A stretch of DNA of 64,000 bases from Alitta virens (GCA_932294295.1 OW028574.1:14332215-14396214); one strand, 5' to 3'; positions 13,270 through 25,904 are shown, numbered from the stretch's first letter. Made by a program: numbers and translations. Notes: generated by a model from the sequence alone, not told the origin.

Positions 13270-15255
13270 AACTTTTTTCATTTTTATTACAAAAATACAT
13301 TTGTGATATTTACAGCAAATCAACACAACTGAGAGGGAGGCTATTATTGACAAATGACATTCAAAAACTAAACCAGCTTTCGCAATAAATTAAAGACATT
13401 TAGAAAAAGGCCTCGAAGAGCATATTATTTATGTAATAGGTTTTTGATAATCATAACATGTCTGAACAAAACTTTTTGAGTTTTAAATAGCTAAGTTATT
13501 ATATTGTATGAAATATCATGACAGAAGACAAGTGCATGTATTCCTACCATAGCATCCTAAACCTTATGCAACAGCTCAGATCAATATTCAATCTGCAACC
13601 ATGCCGGATTATTTGGGTGTACAATAATAATAGGAGTCAACAGACTAGCTTAATATTGGGGTAACAGTACAATGCAGGTTTGCACCGAGGTATTTTAAGG
13701 AAGAGGCCTTTACCAGATAAATGCACACACTCACCCGTTAAATGGCTTAGCCCAGCTTGTATACATCACATCACATTATAATTTAGATAACCAGACAAGT
13801 ATAGCCTATATTATATATGAGATAATCGTTTAGCCTCTGGCCTTCAAACCAGGCAACCTCCCCTCTCAACAAATAACTTAAACAATAAGGCATATATACA
13901 TGGCATTAAAATTACCTTGGCTTTGTGAATTGTGATCGTTAGCGAAGAAATAGGCTCACAAAGGAACTTTCCTAATTTCCTATCAATAAATCATTTAGGT
14001 ATAGCATTGAACAGCATTGAATACAAAAGAAATTTCCTAAACATCTCCTAGTGCATCACTTAAAATCCTTTCCCAACTGTCAAAATCATGTCCAATTAAA
14101 CTAATTAATTGCCTATACAATTGCCATGGTTGCAAGTTTTAATTTCAGAGAAACAATGAGCCAAGGTTCAATAAATAACATGAACATGGAACAATATCTT
14201 AAATTAGGGATGCAATATTTATAGATGAAAACCTAAGAGAATCCTCCTGGATACGTGATGGAGAGACTCAATGATGAAAACCTACATTGGCAACTTGAAT
14301 TGTGAAACAATGATGACATTTGGCCACAGTCTCTGCATATCAACAAATCAAGTCCAATCAAAGTTCAATTAAGATGAATCAAGTTCTGACCCTGGGGTGT
14401 CAACCTCCTGGCTGGGAAGTTCGCTGTCGGCACGAAGTTCAACCGTCACAAACCTCAACCGACTATGGGAGATTTCCAGCAAGGGTCAAACGGAGAACTT
14501 AATGACTAAGTCCTACGGACACAAAATGAAACTCTTTGGAATGCTATTGTCTCTGAGATGATACAATGAAAAAGTTCAAATGAAACTGGGCTGACTCGAA
14601 GTCAAGACCCTGCTGCCTTGTCAACAGAACATAACGGGAAAAAAAAACTGCCAAGTATGCTGGTCTTTGAGATTACTAGTCTTCCAATGATGAATCAGTT
14701 CATGATGATTATGTTTTCAGCATCTTTAGTCCGTTTGGTTTAAGACACAGCACAGTATTCAAGTTGTTTCTGGTTTCTCAGTGGAAAAAAGTCAAATATT
14801 TTTAAGTCCAAAAAAGTTCACTTCTATGTCCAAAATCTCTGATGTCCCAATCACCATCCTTAAGTAAATTTCCGCAGAATTTTTCACGAACCACTGTTCC
14901 AGCACTGAAGACACTTCGTCACTTCCATATGCGTTTACTTTCAATTTCCTATCCACGGCAAGGGTTTCGAAGCAAGAGTTCAGATCTGACGAGTTTTATA
15001 TCATGGCTACCCTGACTGCCGTTATCTTTGGTTTTTCTTGGGGATGGCAAGTCCAATCACCCAGCAACTGCAGAAAATTCACTAAAGCAGTCACTAGGCA
15101 TTCCAAGGAAGCACGAAAATTCGCTGATGTGAGGCCGTCAAGCCCGCGTTCGAGCATTCTTCGGATGCGGCCCATTTGCCATCCCCGACACGAACTGGCG
15201 TATCCACGCACTGCATTTTCCTACATTGAAGTAATAATCCTAGAGCTCAGTTACT
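13270..15255 (-). other. Probable PIM 3'UTR
   Basis: No coding potential follows the PIM stop. A minus-strand AATAAA lies at 13288-13283 (TTTATT on the plus strand), giving a possible 3'UTR of about 2 kb. Several minus-strand ATTTA pentamers occur (near 13387, 13716, 13739, 13985, 14175 and 14865), as expected of unstable kinase mRNAs; vertebrate PIM mRNAs are AU-rich in this way. The end point is a guess from one polyadenylation hexamer. Confidence 0.3.
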
Positions 15256-15392
15256 TCATACACTTTCGCCACGACCCGTTGAGTCGTCAAGTTCCAGGCC
15301 GGCTTGCAACCATGGGTGCTGAATGACCTCCTCGATTGAAGGTCTGTCTTGTGGTCGCACTGCCAAGCATTTCTGGATCAGATCTTTCACAT
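15256..15392 (-). CDS. PIM: PIM coding exon 6: terminal C-lobe and stop
   Basis: Acceptor gtttcatttcag; 137 nt ending at TGA (15258-15256). Encodes [10 protein letters not shown], the [11 protein letters not shown] block (the conserved arginine of kinase subdomain XI) and HPWLQ, then a short acidic tail ending RGESV. Confidence 0.93.
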
Positions 15393-18068
15393 CTGAAATG
15401 AAACAAATTACAGATCGTAAGTATTATGTACATTCTTAGTTATTTCACAAGATGCCAGTCTCATAAATAGTAAGTAAATAATGTATTTAGGATGTATTTA
15501 CCTGAACTGAGCTTTCCACGGAAGTGAAGGTGAGCCTTGATGATCTGCTCATCCTGTTCAAAGGGAATGTCTCCGAGGACCATGTCGTAGAGCAGGATTC
15601 CGAGTGACCAGACTGTCATGGAACGTCCGTGGTAACGGTGGTAACGGATCCACTCTGGTGGGCTGTACACACGAGTTCCTGAAACGCAACAACAGTAAAC
15701 ATAAATATTTTTGTTTGACATTCCCACAGACAGCTTGTTATTAATGAGTTAGTGATAATTCTAAGCGGATTCATTGGCGCCAGACTGGTATTGAGAGGTC
15801 ACTTTCATAATCATAAGCTCATCCCTAACTCTTATGGGCCACTTGACTGATAAGGGTGAATCAAAGCAAGAGTCAAACTCTACAAGCAGACGGTCATTAT
15901 TTGGGACAGAGTACATAGTTTACTGTCCCATCATGAAAGTCATTATACAAATATTGCGAAATATTTAACCCGTGATACAGAGAAGTCACTGCCAAAAATC
16001 AATTTGCCTTCACTTAAGCCAAGTCAGTATCATGTGAACAACACTACAGTATTTTTTCGAGCTGAGCTGTGCATTCTTGGCAGGTCAGGGCTGTACTTAC
16101 CCCCAGCCAAATTTGGCCCACGCACCCCCTGGGCCTGAGCCAGGAGAGCTGCTGCCAAGAGCATGGAAGTAAAGGGGTAGGGGGAGGGGGTGAGAATCCT
16201 GTATGCCCCTTATAGCTCTGGTTTGTTTACACATGGGGTAGCTATGAAGCATTCCTGGGAGTTCGCTTAGGCCGCCTATTCATAGTACGTTGGCTGCAAG
16301 GTCTGACATGACTTATAGCCACCGTCCTGTAATATTTATGTCCTCACTAAATTTTGGTGATATTTTTGTTGATATATAAATATATCTCCCCGTAAAATGC
16401 TTTCAGTCGTGAGTTAGGATTATGAAAGTGACTCATGGCTACTAATTTAAACTTTCTAACCAGTAAAATTTCCAAACATAACTATTAACTTGAAATCAAT
16501 TAACTTTATGAAAAAAGAAAAACTTCCTATTTATAAAACACCTTTAAAATGGTAAAATAAGGCAAAAAATTGATAACTCACCATCATACTCGGTGTAGAC
16601 AGTGTCCTTGAGGAGGGCTCCAGAGCCAAAGTCGATGAGTTTCAACTGGCCACTTTTGAGGTCCACCAAGATATTCTCATCTTTGATGTCCCTGTGCACT
16701 ACTCCAGCTTGGTGGATGTCCGCCACAGTGTGGACCAACTGTCTGAAGAAGTCCCTGGCCACATTTTCGGGGAGGGCTCCTTTCTCTGTGATGTAGTCAA
16801 AGAGATCTTTGCTGGGGTGAGGTCTTTCCATAACAAGAATAAAACTGTCTGACTTCTCATAGTAATCCAACAGTTTGATGACTCCTTTCACATGAGACAC
16901 TTTGTGCATCAGCCAGATTTCCAAGGGCACGACTTGGCCATTCAGCTGTAAAAAATACGAAACACATTAAGTTTCATTTTATTTTAAAATTTCAGTTCTT
17001 AATTCACCGTACATATCACTAAATTTGATAATCTGAACATTTTTTGCCAAATTTGTATCTTTTTATTTTTTTTAAGTGGACTTTACTCTACTTTCTGCAC
17101 AAAAAGGCTTCATTCACGTGCTCAACTGCCATGTCCTATATTTTTTATGCCCCTTTTCCACTAAGAACAGACTGGAGAGGCTTTATGTAAGTGTCATGTG
17201 GGACACGCATAGGCAGCCATGGGATATTCCAGTCTGGCATAAATTATGAAGATATCCTCCCCAAGCTAGACAGCGCGCCATGGATCGATATTAGCCCAAC
17301 ATGGCCTCGCCAGTTCATTTATGATAATCACCGTCTCGTTTCATACGTCTTTCCAGACACCCTCGAATTCTTAAAACCTCTCAAAACACTATACACAAAG
17401 CTTGGGACAATCAAGTTCTTATTAACTACGTATCATAAAGGTCAAGATATGCTCGAGTACCTAAGAATGCCGTCACACATGGCTTCACTTGACTGGCCCA
17501 CACAAGTTCACTGTGGCAGGCAGTCTATGCTACCTACCATGTGTTACTAAATCTAAGTGGAATAAAGAGAAATGAACATACCTGGCCCCAATCGGTGACT
17601 TTGTCCTTTGCGATGTGTTTAATCGCCACCTAAAAATCAAAGAATTGATGGTTTAGTTGTTGATTCCATGAACCAATACACAGCTTGGACGGGTTGTGTG
17701 AATGAACATGTGTAATGTCAAATACACGTGTCTCGAAACTTACCAATTTTCCGTCGCTTTTTCTGGTTCCAGCATAAACTGTACCAAATCCACCACTGCC
17801 AAGGACTTGGTCGACACTGTAACTCTTCTCAAAACTCTCCTTGCTTTGAGCTGTAACAGAAAACAGTGTTTCGTTAGACTTACTATCATTGACCATGTTG
17901 TCCAACAGAAATGGCGCGTACTGTTCAGACGGGAGAAGCAACATAGAAGTCCCGTCAATAAATGGTGAAATTCTTACCTTTCTCTTTCTCTTGTTGTTGC
18001 ACATGACTGCTGAGTCCACTGCAGAGCATGGACAAGTTGCTGATCTTTTTCGCGAGCATCTTAGACAT
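15256..18068 (-). CDS. PIM: PIM-family serine/threonine-protein kinase, complete, six coding exons
   Basis: Constitutively active cytosolic/nuclear Ser/Thr kinase of the PIM family (growth and survival signalling in vertebrates). Join of exons 18068-17978, 17850-17744, 17629-17582, 16945-16582, 15678-15502 and 15392-15256 gives 924 nt and 307 residues; human PIM1 has 313. All five introns are GT..AG and in phase. Visible: glycine loop LGSGGFGTV (47-55), VAIK lysine K70, alphaC E91, hinge E122-R123-P124 with the proline that marks PIMs, HRDIKDEN with D168, DFG at D187, and a near-invariant activation segment ending in SPPEW (209-213). No phosphorylation-dependent regulatory domain follows the kinase fold, as in other PIMs. 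The start codon has A at -3, an in-frame TAG 15 nt upstream, and is followed by a MLxKI-like stretch as in vertebrate PIMs. Which of PIM1/2/3 is closest cannot be decided here; it may be pro-orthologous to all. Confidence 0.95.
15502..15678 (-). CDS. PIM: PIM coding exon 5: activation segment and C-lobe
   Basis: Acceptor gcgtttcag, donor GTAAAT; 177 nt, phase 1 on both sides. Encodes [19 protein letters not shown] (205-223), almost identical to vertebrate PIMs, then [12 protein letters not shown] and the GDIPFE loop. Confidence 0.95.
15679..16581 (-). other. PIM intron 4 (903 bp)
   Basis: GT..AG intron between exons 4 and 5. It holds unremarkable AT-rich sequence and a short purine-rich stretch near 16170-16195. 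No coding or repeat structure was recognised. Confidence 0.8.
16582..16945 (-). CDS. PIM: PIM coding exon 4: hinge, catalytic loop and DFG
   Basis: Acceptor ttttttacag, donor GTGAGT; 364 nt, phase 0 to phase 1. Carries alphaC E91, the [11 protein letters not shown] hinge, HRDIKDEN (166-173) and [10 protein letters not shown] (185-194). All residues needed for catalysis are present. Confidence 0.95.
16946..17581 (-). other. PIM intron 3 (636 bp)
   Basis: GT..AG intron. On the opposite strand it contains a 119-codon open frame (17191-17550) that matches no family I recognise and is treated as a chance frame. Confidence 0.75.
17582..17629 (-). CDS. PIM: PIM coding exon 3: catalytic lysine (48 nt)
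   Basis: A 16-codon exon, phase 0 on both sides, acceptor tttttag, donor GTATGT. Encodes [16 protein letters not shown] with the ATP-binding lysine K70. It is too small to show up as an open frame; it was placed from the PIM consensus VAIKHVxKDRxxDWG and the flanking splice sites. Confidence 0.93.
17744..17850 (-). CDS. PIM: PIM coding exon 2: glycine-rich loop
   Basis: Acceptor ctgttacag, donor GTAAGT; enters in phase 1 and leaves in phase 0. Encodes residues 31-66, including [18 protein letters not shown], the nucleotide-binding loop. Confidence 0.93.
17978..18068 (-). CDS. PIM: PIM coding exon 1
   Basis: ATG at 18068, 30 codons plus one base (phase 1), donor GTAAGA. Encodes a basic, non-catalytic N-terminus ([15 protein letters not shown]...) like the MLLSKI start of vertebrate PIMs. 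The sequence tacttag just upstream of the ATG could be a splice acceptor, so the 5'UTR may itself be spliced. Confidence 0.88.
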
Positions 18069-18540
18069 CTTGGTAATTTCCTAAGTAAGCAAAGCCTATG
18101 TGATCGGTTCGGTGCAATCTAATGTTTTGGATCTCTCAGTTTGAACGACGAATACAAATACTACGAACGTTGGCTGGCCTCAAGGTTGCTTGTATCACTG
18201 CGCTCCCACTTGGCCTTCGTCCAAAATTACCCAAATTGATAAAATTCTCAAATATAGGATACGTAGCTTTGGCGATAGTCGTGTATGACTTATTCAGTAC
18301 CAAATCCAGATATGTTAAAATTTAAATTGCGATTTCAGTTAAATAATCAACAAATTCTATTAGGACTACTTTTTGGGGCAGATGTTGTGATGCGGTTGGA
18401 GGCGGGGCTTATCATAGTTAATGGCCAAGAAGAGACGTTCGGGCTAACGTCATCAGCCAATCAGAGCTCAGAATGTGGAATGTTCCCTACGTCACATATG
18501 CATCAGCGTAGGAAAAATCTGCTTTCACGTGCGACTTTGC
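18069..18540 (-). promoter_or_regulatory. Putative PIM 5'UTR and promoter
   Basis: Upstream of the PIM start lie a GC box (GGCGGGGC, 18401-18408), two ACGTCA CRE-type half-sites (18447-18452 and 18489-18494), a CCAAT motif (18457-18461 as read on the plus strand, inverted relative to PIM) and an E-box CACGTG (18526-18531), all within about 130 bp. This grouping is typical of TATA-less promoters. The transcription start cannot be read from the sequence. Confidence 0.45.
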
Positions 18541-21312
18541 CGCTATAAACTTCTCAATGTAGTTATGGCGCGAATCCGGTTGTTACGCGCGCTTGCAATA
18601 GTTGTGGCTACATTGTGTCAAGTTTTAGTACACAAACAAACTTGACTTGATAGACTGTCTGTTTACCAACAAATCTTTGCTAAATCATAGACAGTTATAA
18701 GAAAGTCTACAGAGATCATCATTTTTACCGCCTCTGATGTTTTTGCGGGATCGGTGGTTTTTCATGTACACTATTCAAGCACTAAACCCCTATATCCCCT
18801 GACTATTGCATGCTGTGGCATGTCCATAGCCATAGGCCTATGTAATGTGTAGGCCCAGATACTTGCTGTTTATAACAGTGCATATACTAATGATATAGAA
18901 CACCAAAATAAAGGAATTTCAGCAAAAATAGAAAACCCTTGCCTTAACATGTATAAATAATTGTGAAGAAAAAACAACAAATGCAGATTTAAATTAATAA
19001 AAGACATTAGGATTAGAACTAGCACTTTAGTGCCCTTTAACATGATGGAAAATTCGGAACTTGCTTTAAATCGCTATATCCGATTCTAACCACTCAGTAT
19101 TCGACCACGTTGAAATTTGCAGTCCAGTTTGGGGCGAGCTGAAGGCAGCGACGTCTGTACTATGGCGTCCTCTCGTGTATATTAGCTTAACTGCTGAAGT
19201 GGGAGACTCGATGAGGGGGGCACTCTTAAAAATATACAATTTACATGTAAAATCATTGCATTGATAAAAAAGATATAGTTTCAATTCATTAGTTCACTTA
19301 ATACTAATTTGTGCAGCGAGCGAATTATCCAGAGTAGTTTCTTCTCTTTTTTATATTTCGTAAAGGATCGACCCACCATTGACATTTGAAATAAGCATGT
19401 TTTGGTGCCATTTAAAAAAAAAATTTTTTTTTAATTTAGTCATGTATCTAGTGATGAATTATTTTCGTCCCCCCCAGAAAAGTATTCTAAACTGTGGGGA
19501 ACACTGTAAACAGGAAGACAGAGGATTGCAATTATCCTTTGCTTGGATCTCTGACTGACGCCAAAACCAAAACTGGGAAATGCAAACAACAGCTATAATG
19601 TGGCAGGAAATGCCATGTCAATTGCAATCTGTTATCTTAATGAACGTTGCTATGATTGCAATTATACAAGGTCAAAGTGACGTTCTGTTTGATTGCAGTC
19701 AATTAAAGGCATGTATCATCAATGTGTTTCTTTTAATTATTGACACTTCAAAGTGCCATTTCTTAGAAAGTAAACTTCACTAATGTTGACATTTCAGGTG
19801 CCAAACGAAAGTGCAATTTATAAAATCATCATTAGCAACTTAAAAGCATAATTGATGTTATCATTATGGTGCAATTTAAATTTCTCCAAGCAATGTTCAA
19901 TTAGTTCCCTTAAATTTATTAGTAATGACAATTCGCTCAAATTTAAATAATTGTCTTGGATCCATAAAAGATCGACTGTATTACAGTTTACGCATCCAGC
20001 CTGGGAATTAAAAAATATATAAAAACAATTATTTCATTAATTCAACCCCCATGCCTTTAAAAGACAATTTTTCAAAATACAACTTACAAATTACCACGAG
20101 TGAATCTCAGTCTTTATTACTCTAATTTTCTAATTTTTCAGCCATATTCACTCAATTGCGATGTGCATAAGTTGAGTTTATATATCCTTTTGAACGTTTT
20201 GCATCGTTGTCATTGAGTGGACTGACTGCTACTAATGTAACCCTATTGAAGTTCAAAGCAATAGCTGTCCAGCGCAATTATTAAAATGTGTATAATCTTT
20301 TGGACAAAAAACTAGCTAGCACAGATAAATTGCAAAATTCCATCACCTTTTACAATGGGTAACTTTTCCCTTATCAACAAAATTCCATAACTTTCCCATG
20401 CATGACGTATAATATTTCAAAGATGAAGCCTTATTAGGACTGTATTTCAGGAGGCTATCTAATAGGAATATTATTTAAATTTTCGTCCGATCTAAGCTAT
20501 GTACACTGTCTGCCAAAATTACTATTTTCTATAGCTTCATCAAATTATTGAAAATCACCTTTTTTGATCAAGGCACACTAGATACATAAGTTAATGACAT
20601 TAAAGATGATTGGGCACGATTGGCCCAAAATTAAAAGTATTACAAAGTTATAAGATATCTTGAATTCTAGATGTACATAGGCCTACCCTCAAAATTTTAA
20701 GATGGAGGTACTTGAAATTATATTAAATTATAAAGAAATTGAAAAACTCCTCATATTATTTGACAATATGCAACTCAATAAAGTAAAAATAAAATACAAC
20801 AATAGTTGTAGAACAATGTACATTATTCTTGAATAATCATCTTGCTAGGGTAGTCATTATAATGCTAACGGCAAGCAAATAATCGGTTAAATATATATTC
20901 TAGAGGAGAGCTTTCCCGAAGTGTTTGACTGAAATTTGAACGTTGATCGCTGGTTTTTATAGGCCTACTATTTGCGCATCAAAGAGTACCTTGGGTAATG
21001 TTGCAGCACAAATTATTAAATGTCTTTTATTTGAAATCGTAAATCGCCACGTAAATTAGTTTTTTTTAGTAAATTGAGAAATTTCACATTTATAACGTAT
21101 TCATTATATACCCTTTCTAACTAACACGGATGAAGAATCCGTGGTTCCAAAATATCCACCAGGTGTCCTCGCCGTACCACGCCCAATCGTATTGAAATAC
21201 ATCGAGATCCAATATATTTTAAATACGTCATAATACTGAAATTTATAGAGATAGTGAACCCAGCAAGGCTTTGAATGGTAGGTAATCAGGAGTGAATGAA
21301 AATAATGCAACT
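18541..21312. other. Intergenic region upstream of PIM
   Basis: AT-rich sequence between the PIM promoter and the fold-back element. No gene, RNA or transposon structure was recognised. Confidence 0.65.
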
Positions 21313-21391
21313 TCAGTTCTTTGAAATTTAAGCAATGTGCTGGGCGACAGGTAAATGTACAATCTCAAAGTTTTTCATGTGAGCCAGGTAC
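21313..21391 (+). repeat. 79-bp direct repeat, left copy
   Basis: Identical, base for base, to 22654-22732. Starts TCAGTTCTTTGAAATTTAAG and ends GTGAGCCAGGTAC. Flanks the fold-back element. Confidence 0.92.
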
Positions 21392-22653
21392 TATAATAAG
21401 ACCCAATGGTTATGTGGTATTTTTTTATATTCCCCACGAGTGGACAGATTGGCCAGGATTCACGAGTGGCGTTAGCCACGAGTGAATTCTGAAGCCAATC
21501 TGTCCACAAGTGAGGGAATATTAAAAAATACCACATATCCACTTGGGTCTTATTTATACCCCACAATTTTCACTTTTAGTTGAGCTGCCTTGCTATGCAT
21601 TCATGCAGTATAGAAAAAATTCATGAATATTCATTTTTGCCATCGGCCAATCAGAGCATTGCTTAACTGTCAGCAACGTCATCACCTCAAAACTTTCGGG
21701 GACATTTTCAGAATAATAAAGGAATTTACGAATGATATTTACAAACCAGTTGTTAAATATTTCTTGTAAGAAATTGTTTTTATAGTAGATTTTGAAAGAT
21801 AATGGTTTATTTTTCAGTATTATTCGATTGTATTACCGAAGCGATGATGCTCCTATGACGTTGCCCATAGCAACACAGCCACACAATAGCTTGTATCTGT
21901 GGACTGAACAGTCCATTGACTTTCTGTTAAGTTTTTGGCTCTAGAAACGTTACTTCTGGTCCGATTTGAAAAATTCAAATTTTCTTAGAGAGCTGACAAT
22001 TTTATCTGTAGAATGGTGGTAAAACTGTGACACCGAATATTGTTTTAAAGCGGCGGCGCTAGTTTAAACGGCGAAGCGCTTAGCTGCAAAAAGTGATTTT
22101 TTGTCATTGGCCTGCCATAAATAGAAGTATGTGGTATACATTTCCCATCCTTGTAAGGTAAGCCATGTAGTATACACATGTATACCACATAGGCTATACC
22201 ACATGGTTTTTCTATGTGGTATACAACTGATTGTGGGGACAAAAAAACGTAACAGAAAGTCAATGGTCTGTTCAGTCCACAGATGCAAGCCATTGTGTGG
22301 CTGTGTTGCTATGGGCAACGTCACGGGAGCGTCATCGCTTCGGTAATACAATCGAATAATACGGAACAATAAAACATTTTCTGTCCAAATCTAGTATGAA
22401 AAACAATTCTGACAAGAAATATTTAACAACTGGTTTGTAAATATCATTCGTAAATTTTTTTATTAACCTCAAAATGTCCCAGAAAGTTTTGAGGTGATGA
22501 CGTTGTTGACAGTTATGCAATGCTCTGATTGGTCAATAGCAAAAATTGATATTCATGAATTTTTTCTATACTACATGAATGCATAGCCAGGCAGCTCAAC
22601 TAAAAGTGAAAATTGTGGGGTATAAATAAGACCCAAGTGGATATGTGTTATAA
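21392..22653. mobile_element. Composite fold-back element with 0.4-kb inverted arms
   Basis: Two long inverted arms, about 21528-21938 and 22248-22652, roughly 90 percent alike by eye, separated by a spacer of about 310 bp. The left end carries an additional small hairpin. The spacer holds palindromic GTGGTATACA/TGTATACCAC copies. No transposase frame was found. It lies between PIM and the WNK 3'UTR and is bracketed by identical 79-bp direct repeats. Superfamily unknown. Confidence 0.7.
21394..21553. repeat. Small hairpin at the left end of the fold-back element
   Basis: AAGACCCAATGGTTATGTGG near 21397 pairs with its near-inverse at 21530-21552. Pairing continues through a GTGGACAGATTGG/CCAATCTGTCCAC stem to a centre near 21472. 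The same AAGACCCAAGTGG end recurs at the right terminus (22628-22640). Confidence 0.7.
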
Positions 22654-22732
22654 TCAGTTCTTTGAAATTTAAGCAATGTGCTGGGCGACAGGTAAATGTA
22701 CAATCTCAAAGTTTTTCATGTGAGCCAGGTAC
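22654..22732 (+). repeat. 79-bp direct repeat, right copy
   Basis: Second perfect copy, directly after the right arm of the fold-back element. The bases beyond each copy differ, so the repeat boundary is sharp. Confidence 0.92.
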
Positions 22733-22920
22733 ATGTTTCAATTTGACCAATTACAGGCCTATTGTCAACGTTGCAATTAAATTATTATTGCAATTTAATT
22801 TTTTAAAAAAAGCCCTTATTTCCTAGACTGTCTTAATCGCTTTCACTTTAAAATATTCCAATTAAAACTATTTCTGAAAGCTTCTTGAAACACAACAAGT
22901 CACAATAACGAAATATTTCC

Positions 22921-25904
22921 TTTATTTTTTTGTTTACCAATTTTACAGTCAAAATTATAAATGATTTAATTTAATCATCAGGGTTGTTATTGTTCTGATA
23001 GCAACACTTGCTTTTATTTGAACTTAAATCTTCATTGTATAACCATGGATGCTAAGAATTATAATAAAATATTACATTAGTCTTTATACATAAACACAAT
23101 TCAATTACAATTGTAGTCCATGGTGAGATGGCTTTTTTTAAAAAATCATCACAATGCCAGCCTTTTTGCATGTTTAAATCAAATACAATATCTTCTTTTT
23201 TCTTAAATAAATTATACAAGGAAATCTCTTATTCTTGCCCTAATGTAAACAAATTCCTTTTACTCCTTTCAGCTTAACAACAGCTGTATTCAAATTAGGT
23301 GTACTTAAGTATATGAATATGAATATTTTCACAATATGGCTGTATCACAGGAGGTGTGGATATCAAACATGTAGTGTCAGCCTTACTTCATGTTATGCAA
23401 TACTATAAGCAGATGCAATTACATTTGAGAAGTTTTCGCCATGGGCCTGAAGAGGCCACAATACAATACAATTAGCCATTCAATACAATGTACATGAGAG
23501 GCTCTACAATATATGACCAATCTTCTTTATACACACATCTCAGCAACCCTTCTCTATAAAAGGGCAAAATGTTGTTCTTTGTTGTTATTTGTTATTATCT
23601 AAGTGCACTATTACATCACAGTAAGAACTACTACAATACTGATAACAAAAATTAACATAACAGTAAGCCAACCAAAACCTTGAACTCTCAGTGACAGCAA
23701 CAAAAGAGATTTGTGCTATTTGTGAGGTATGAGAAAAGAAAAGAAAAGAAAATCCCTTGCCCTTCTCAGAACTTAAAAGTCTAATGAACAATTATATATC
23801 TGTCTATATGCCAAATTCCAAATAAATATTTTCACATTCAAGTGACCAAAATGGGAAATATATCATTATAATTTGCCACAAAATGTTTGTATTAGAATAA
23901 ACAACAATCACAAAATATACAGAATTAGCTTGAGACATAGCACAAGGAATATAACAAAATATTGCACATAACATAACAGTAATTCTTAATCCCAGATAAG
24001 GTTAAAAGTGACCTTTTGCAATGTAGATTGTGAACATTTTACGACGAGATTCTGTATCGGTGCAGCCATATTTAGGTAACCAAAAGAGATTTTATTTTCT
24101 AATTTGATGCAGAAGCTATTGTTGAATGACTTGTACATCTATGCCCTTGCTGAGTTACTTATAATACACAAATTCCAGCAGTTGCAACATGTTAAAGTTA
24201 ATAACCAAAGTTAAATTTAATTTGCTAACAAAAATTACTCAACAAAAAGTTATGTATGCACATTGTATATCATACTGCTAACAATGAAAGAAAACTCAGT
24301 AATTACTGCCTGTTGTAATAATTCTCTCCTTTCTTAAAATATCATATTACGCTTATTGTTTACAAAGAACGGCAAGCTTTCAACTAACATTGACAAATAT
24401 TTCCTATAAAAATCAGAATCAAGTTCAAGAAAGAGACTACACCAATTCAACAGTAATATCATCACTGAGCAAAAAGCAATTACAAACAAATGCATAGCAA
24501 AAATCACCCAGGTCTAAATACAAAATCACACCATTTCTTATAAATGGGAGACACTTTTAATGCTTTCAGCTTTAGCATAATCTGCATAATTCGCACCCTG
24601 CGTTCACTCGTTCAACACAACTACCTTCATTAACTACTTCTCTATCGCTATGGCTGAATCACTAAAGCTGTTAACTAAAGCAAGGCAAGTCATATGGTCC
24701 TTAGACAATTACACATGGATACATACTTATATCAAGTCTTTTTTATGCAATTAGAGAGGATTTGCTAGAAACACGTTTCTATAAAGACGAGAAAGGATAC
24801 AAATTGAAGATAATCTGATTTTGAAGTTATAGAAAGTACACTCATGATATGCTTGCAGTGATTAAGTACCAGCATTATGCACCTATTTGAAAGAGTAACA
24901 CCGGAGAGTAGCATAAAATATGGTGCACTGCAAACTAACACAAAACACTTTCTTAATTGTACTTAAGCCTTGGGGTAAAACAGAATTATTGAACTATTTA
25001 CAGCAAATGATAAAGAAAATTTGGCAATTTAAGGCAACAAATTAACTGTACTTGACGCATCTATCAACAAAATTGTACATTGACAGCCCAATACCTCGAT
25101 CATTTCATGGTAAACTTTCTGCATAAAGATTTCAATTTGCACCATGTTATCCAATACATGTAATATGCATTTATGTAATTGCAGAGCTTCAACCAGGTGC
25201 TAATTGGTTCATTACAAGATTCCAAGATGACAGCAAGATGAGAGGTAATCCTTTTCATGTTAACAATTAGCAATAATTTAGACTTTAATTGAGCAGATAG
25301 TGAAGGAAACATTGTAAATTAAGTTTACAGAAATCAAGCAATATCAGTACATCTAGAATCTGCATTGACTGATGAAATAAAGTAAAACTGGTGTCCAGTC
25401 TTTTTTTTTTTAAATACTGAAATCATCACCATAGACACCTAGAAAATGGTAGAAAGACCACACAGGACTTGGTGAGGAAGCGTACTGTTTCATAATTAAT
25501 TGCTGGTAAGACATGAAAAAGGAGGCTTCTTGAGAAATGTGAAGTTTAGAAGATAGAGTTTGTTATAGAGAGTTAAGAAAGAATAGCTTGTTAGAGATTA
25601 TGTTTGAGATTATATGACGTGATGAGTTCAAGGTCACTTCGACACACTTCATTGCATTGTTATGTTTTTGCACATGCTTTATATCAAATGTGGTTCAATA
25701 TTACCTATGAAACTTTTCACAAGATTTGTTTCTTGGTTTACAATTTTTCAACTTTAACAATTAAGTACACTATGACAAAGTTTGCCAGTAGTTAATTAGC
25801 CAGTGGTAAATAACGTCACAAAAATTAATACAATACCAATGGAGCCTATGTACAGTTCAAGCTTTTGGCAACAAGCAATGCTATTGAACATATTGGAACC
25901 GGTG
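22921..25904 (-). other. Probable WNK 3'UTR
   Basis: About 3 kb without coding potential follows the WNK stop and ends near a minus-strand AATAAA (22926-22921 read in reverse); another lies near 23014. The region is AT-rich, with no transposon structure recognised. A short AAAAG run occurs near 23735. The 3' end is inferred only from the hexamers. Confidence 0.4.

Noticed and set aside
17191..17550. 119-codon plus-strand frame inside PIM intron 3
   Set aside because: No recognisable domain, no promoter or splice context, and it lies antisense within an intron. Chance frame.
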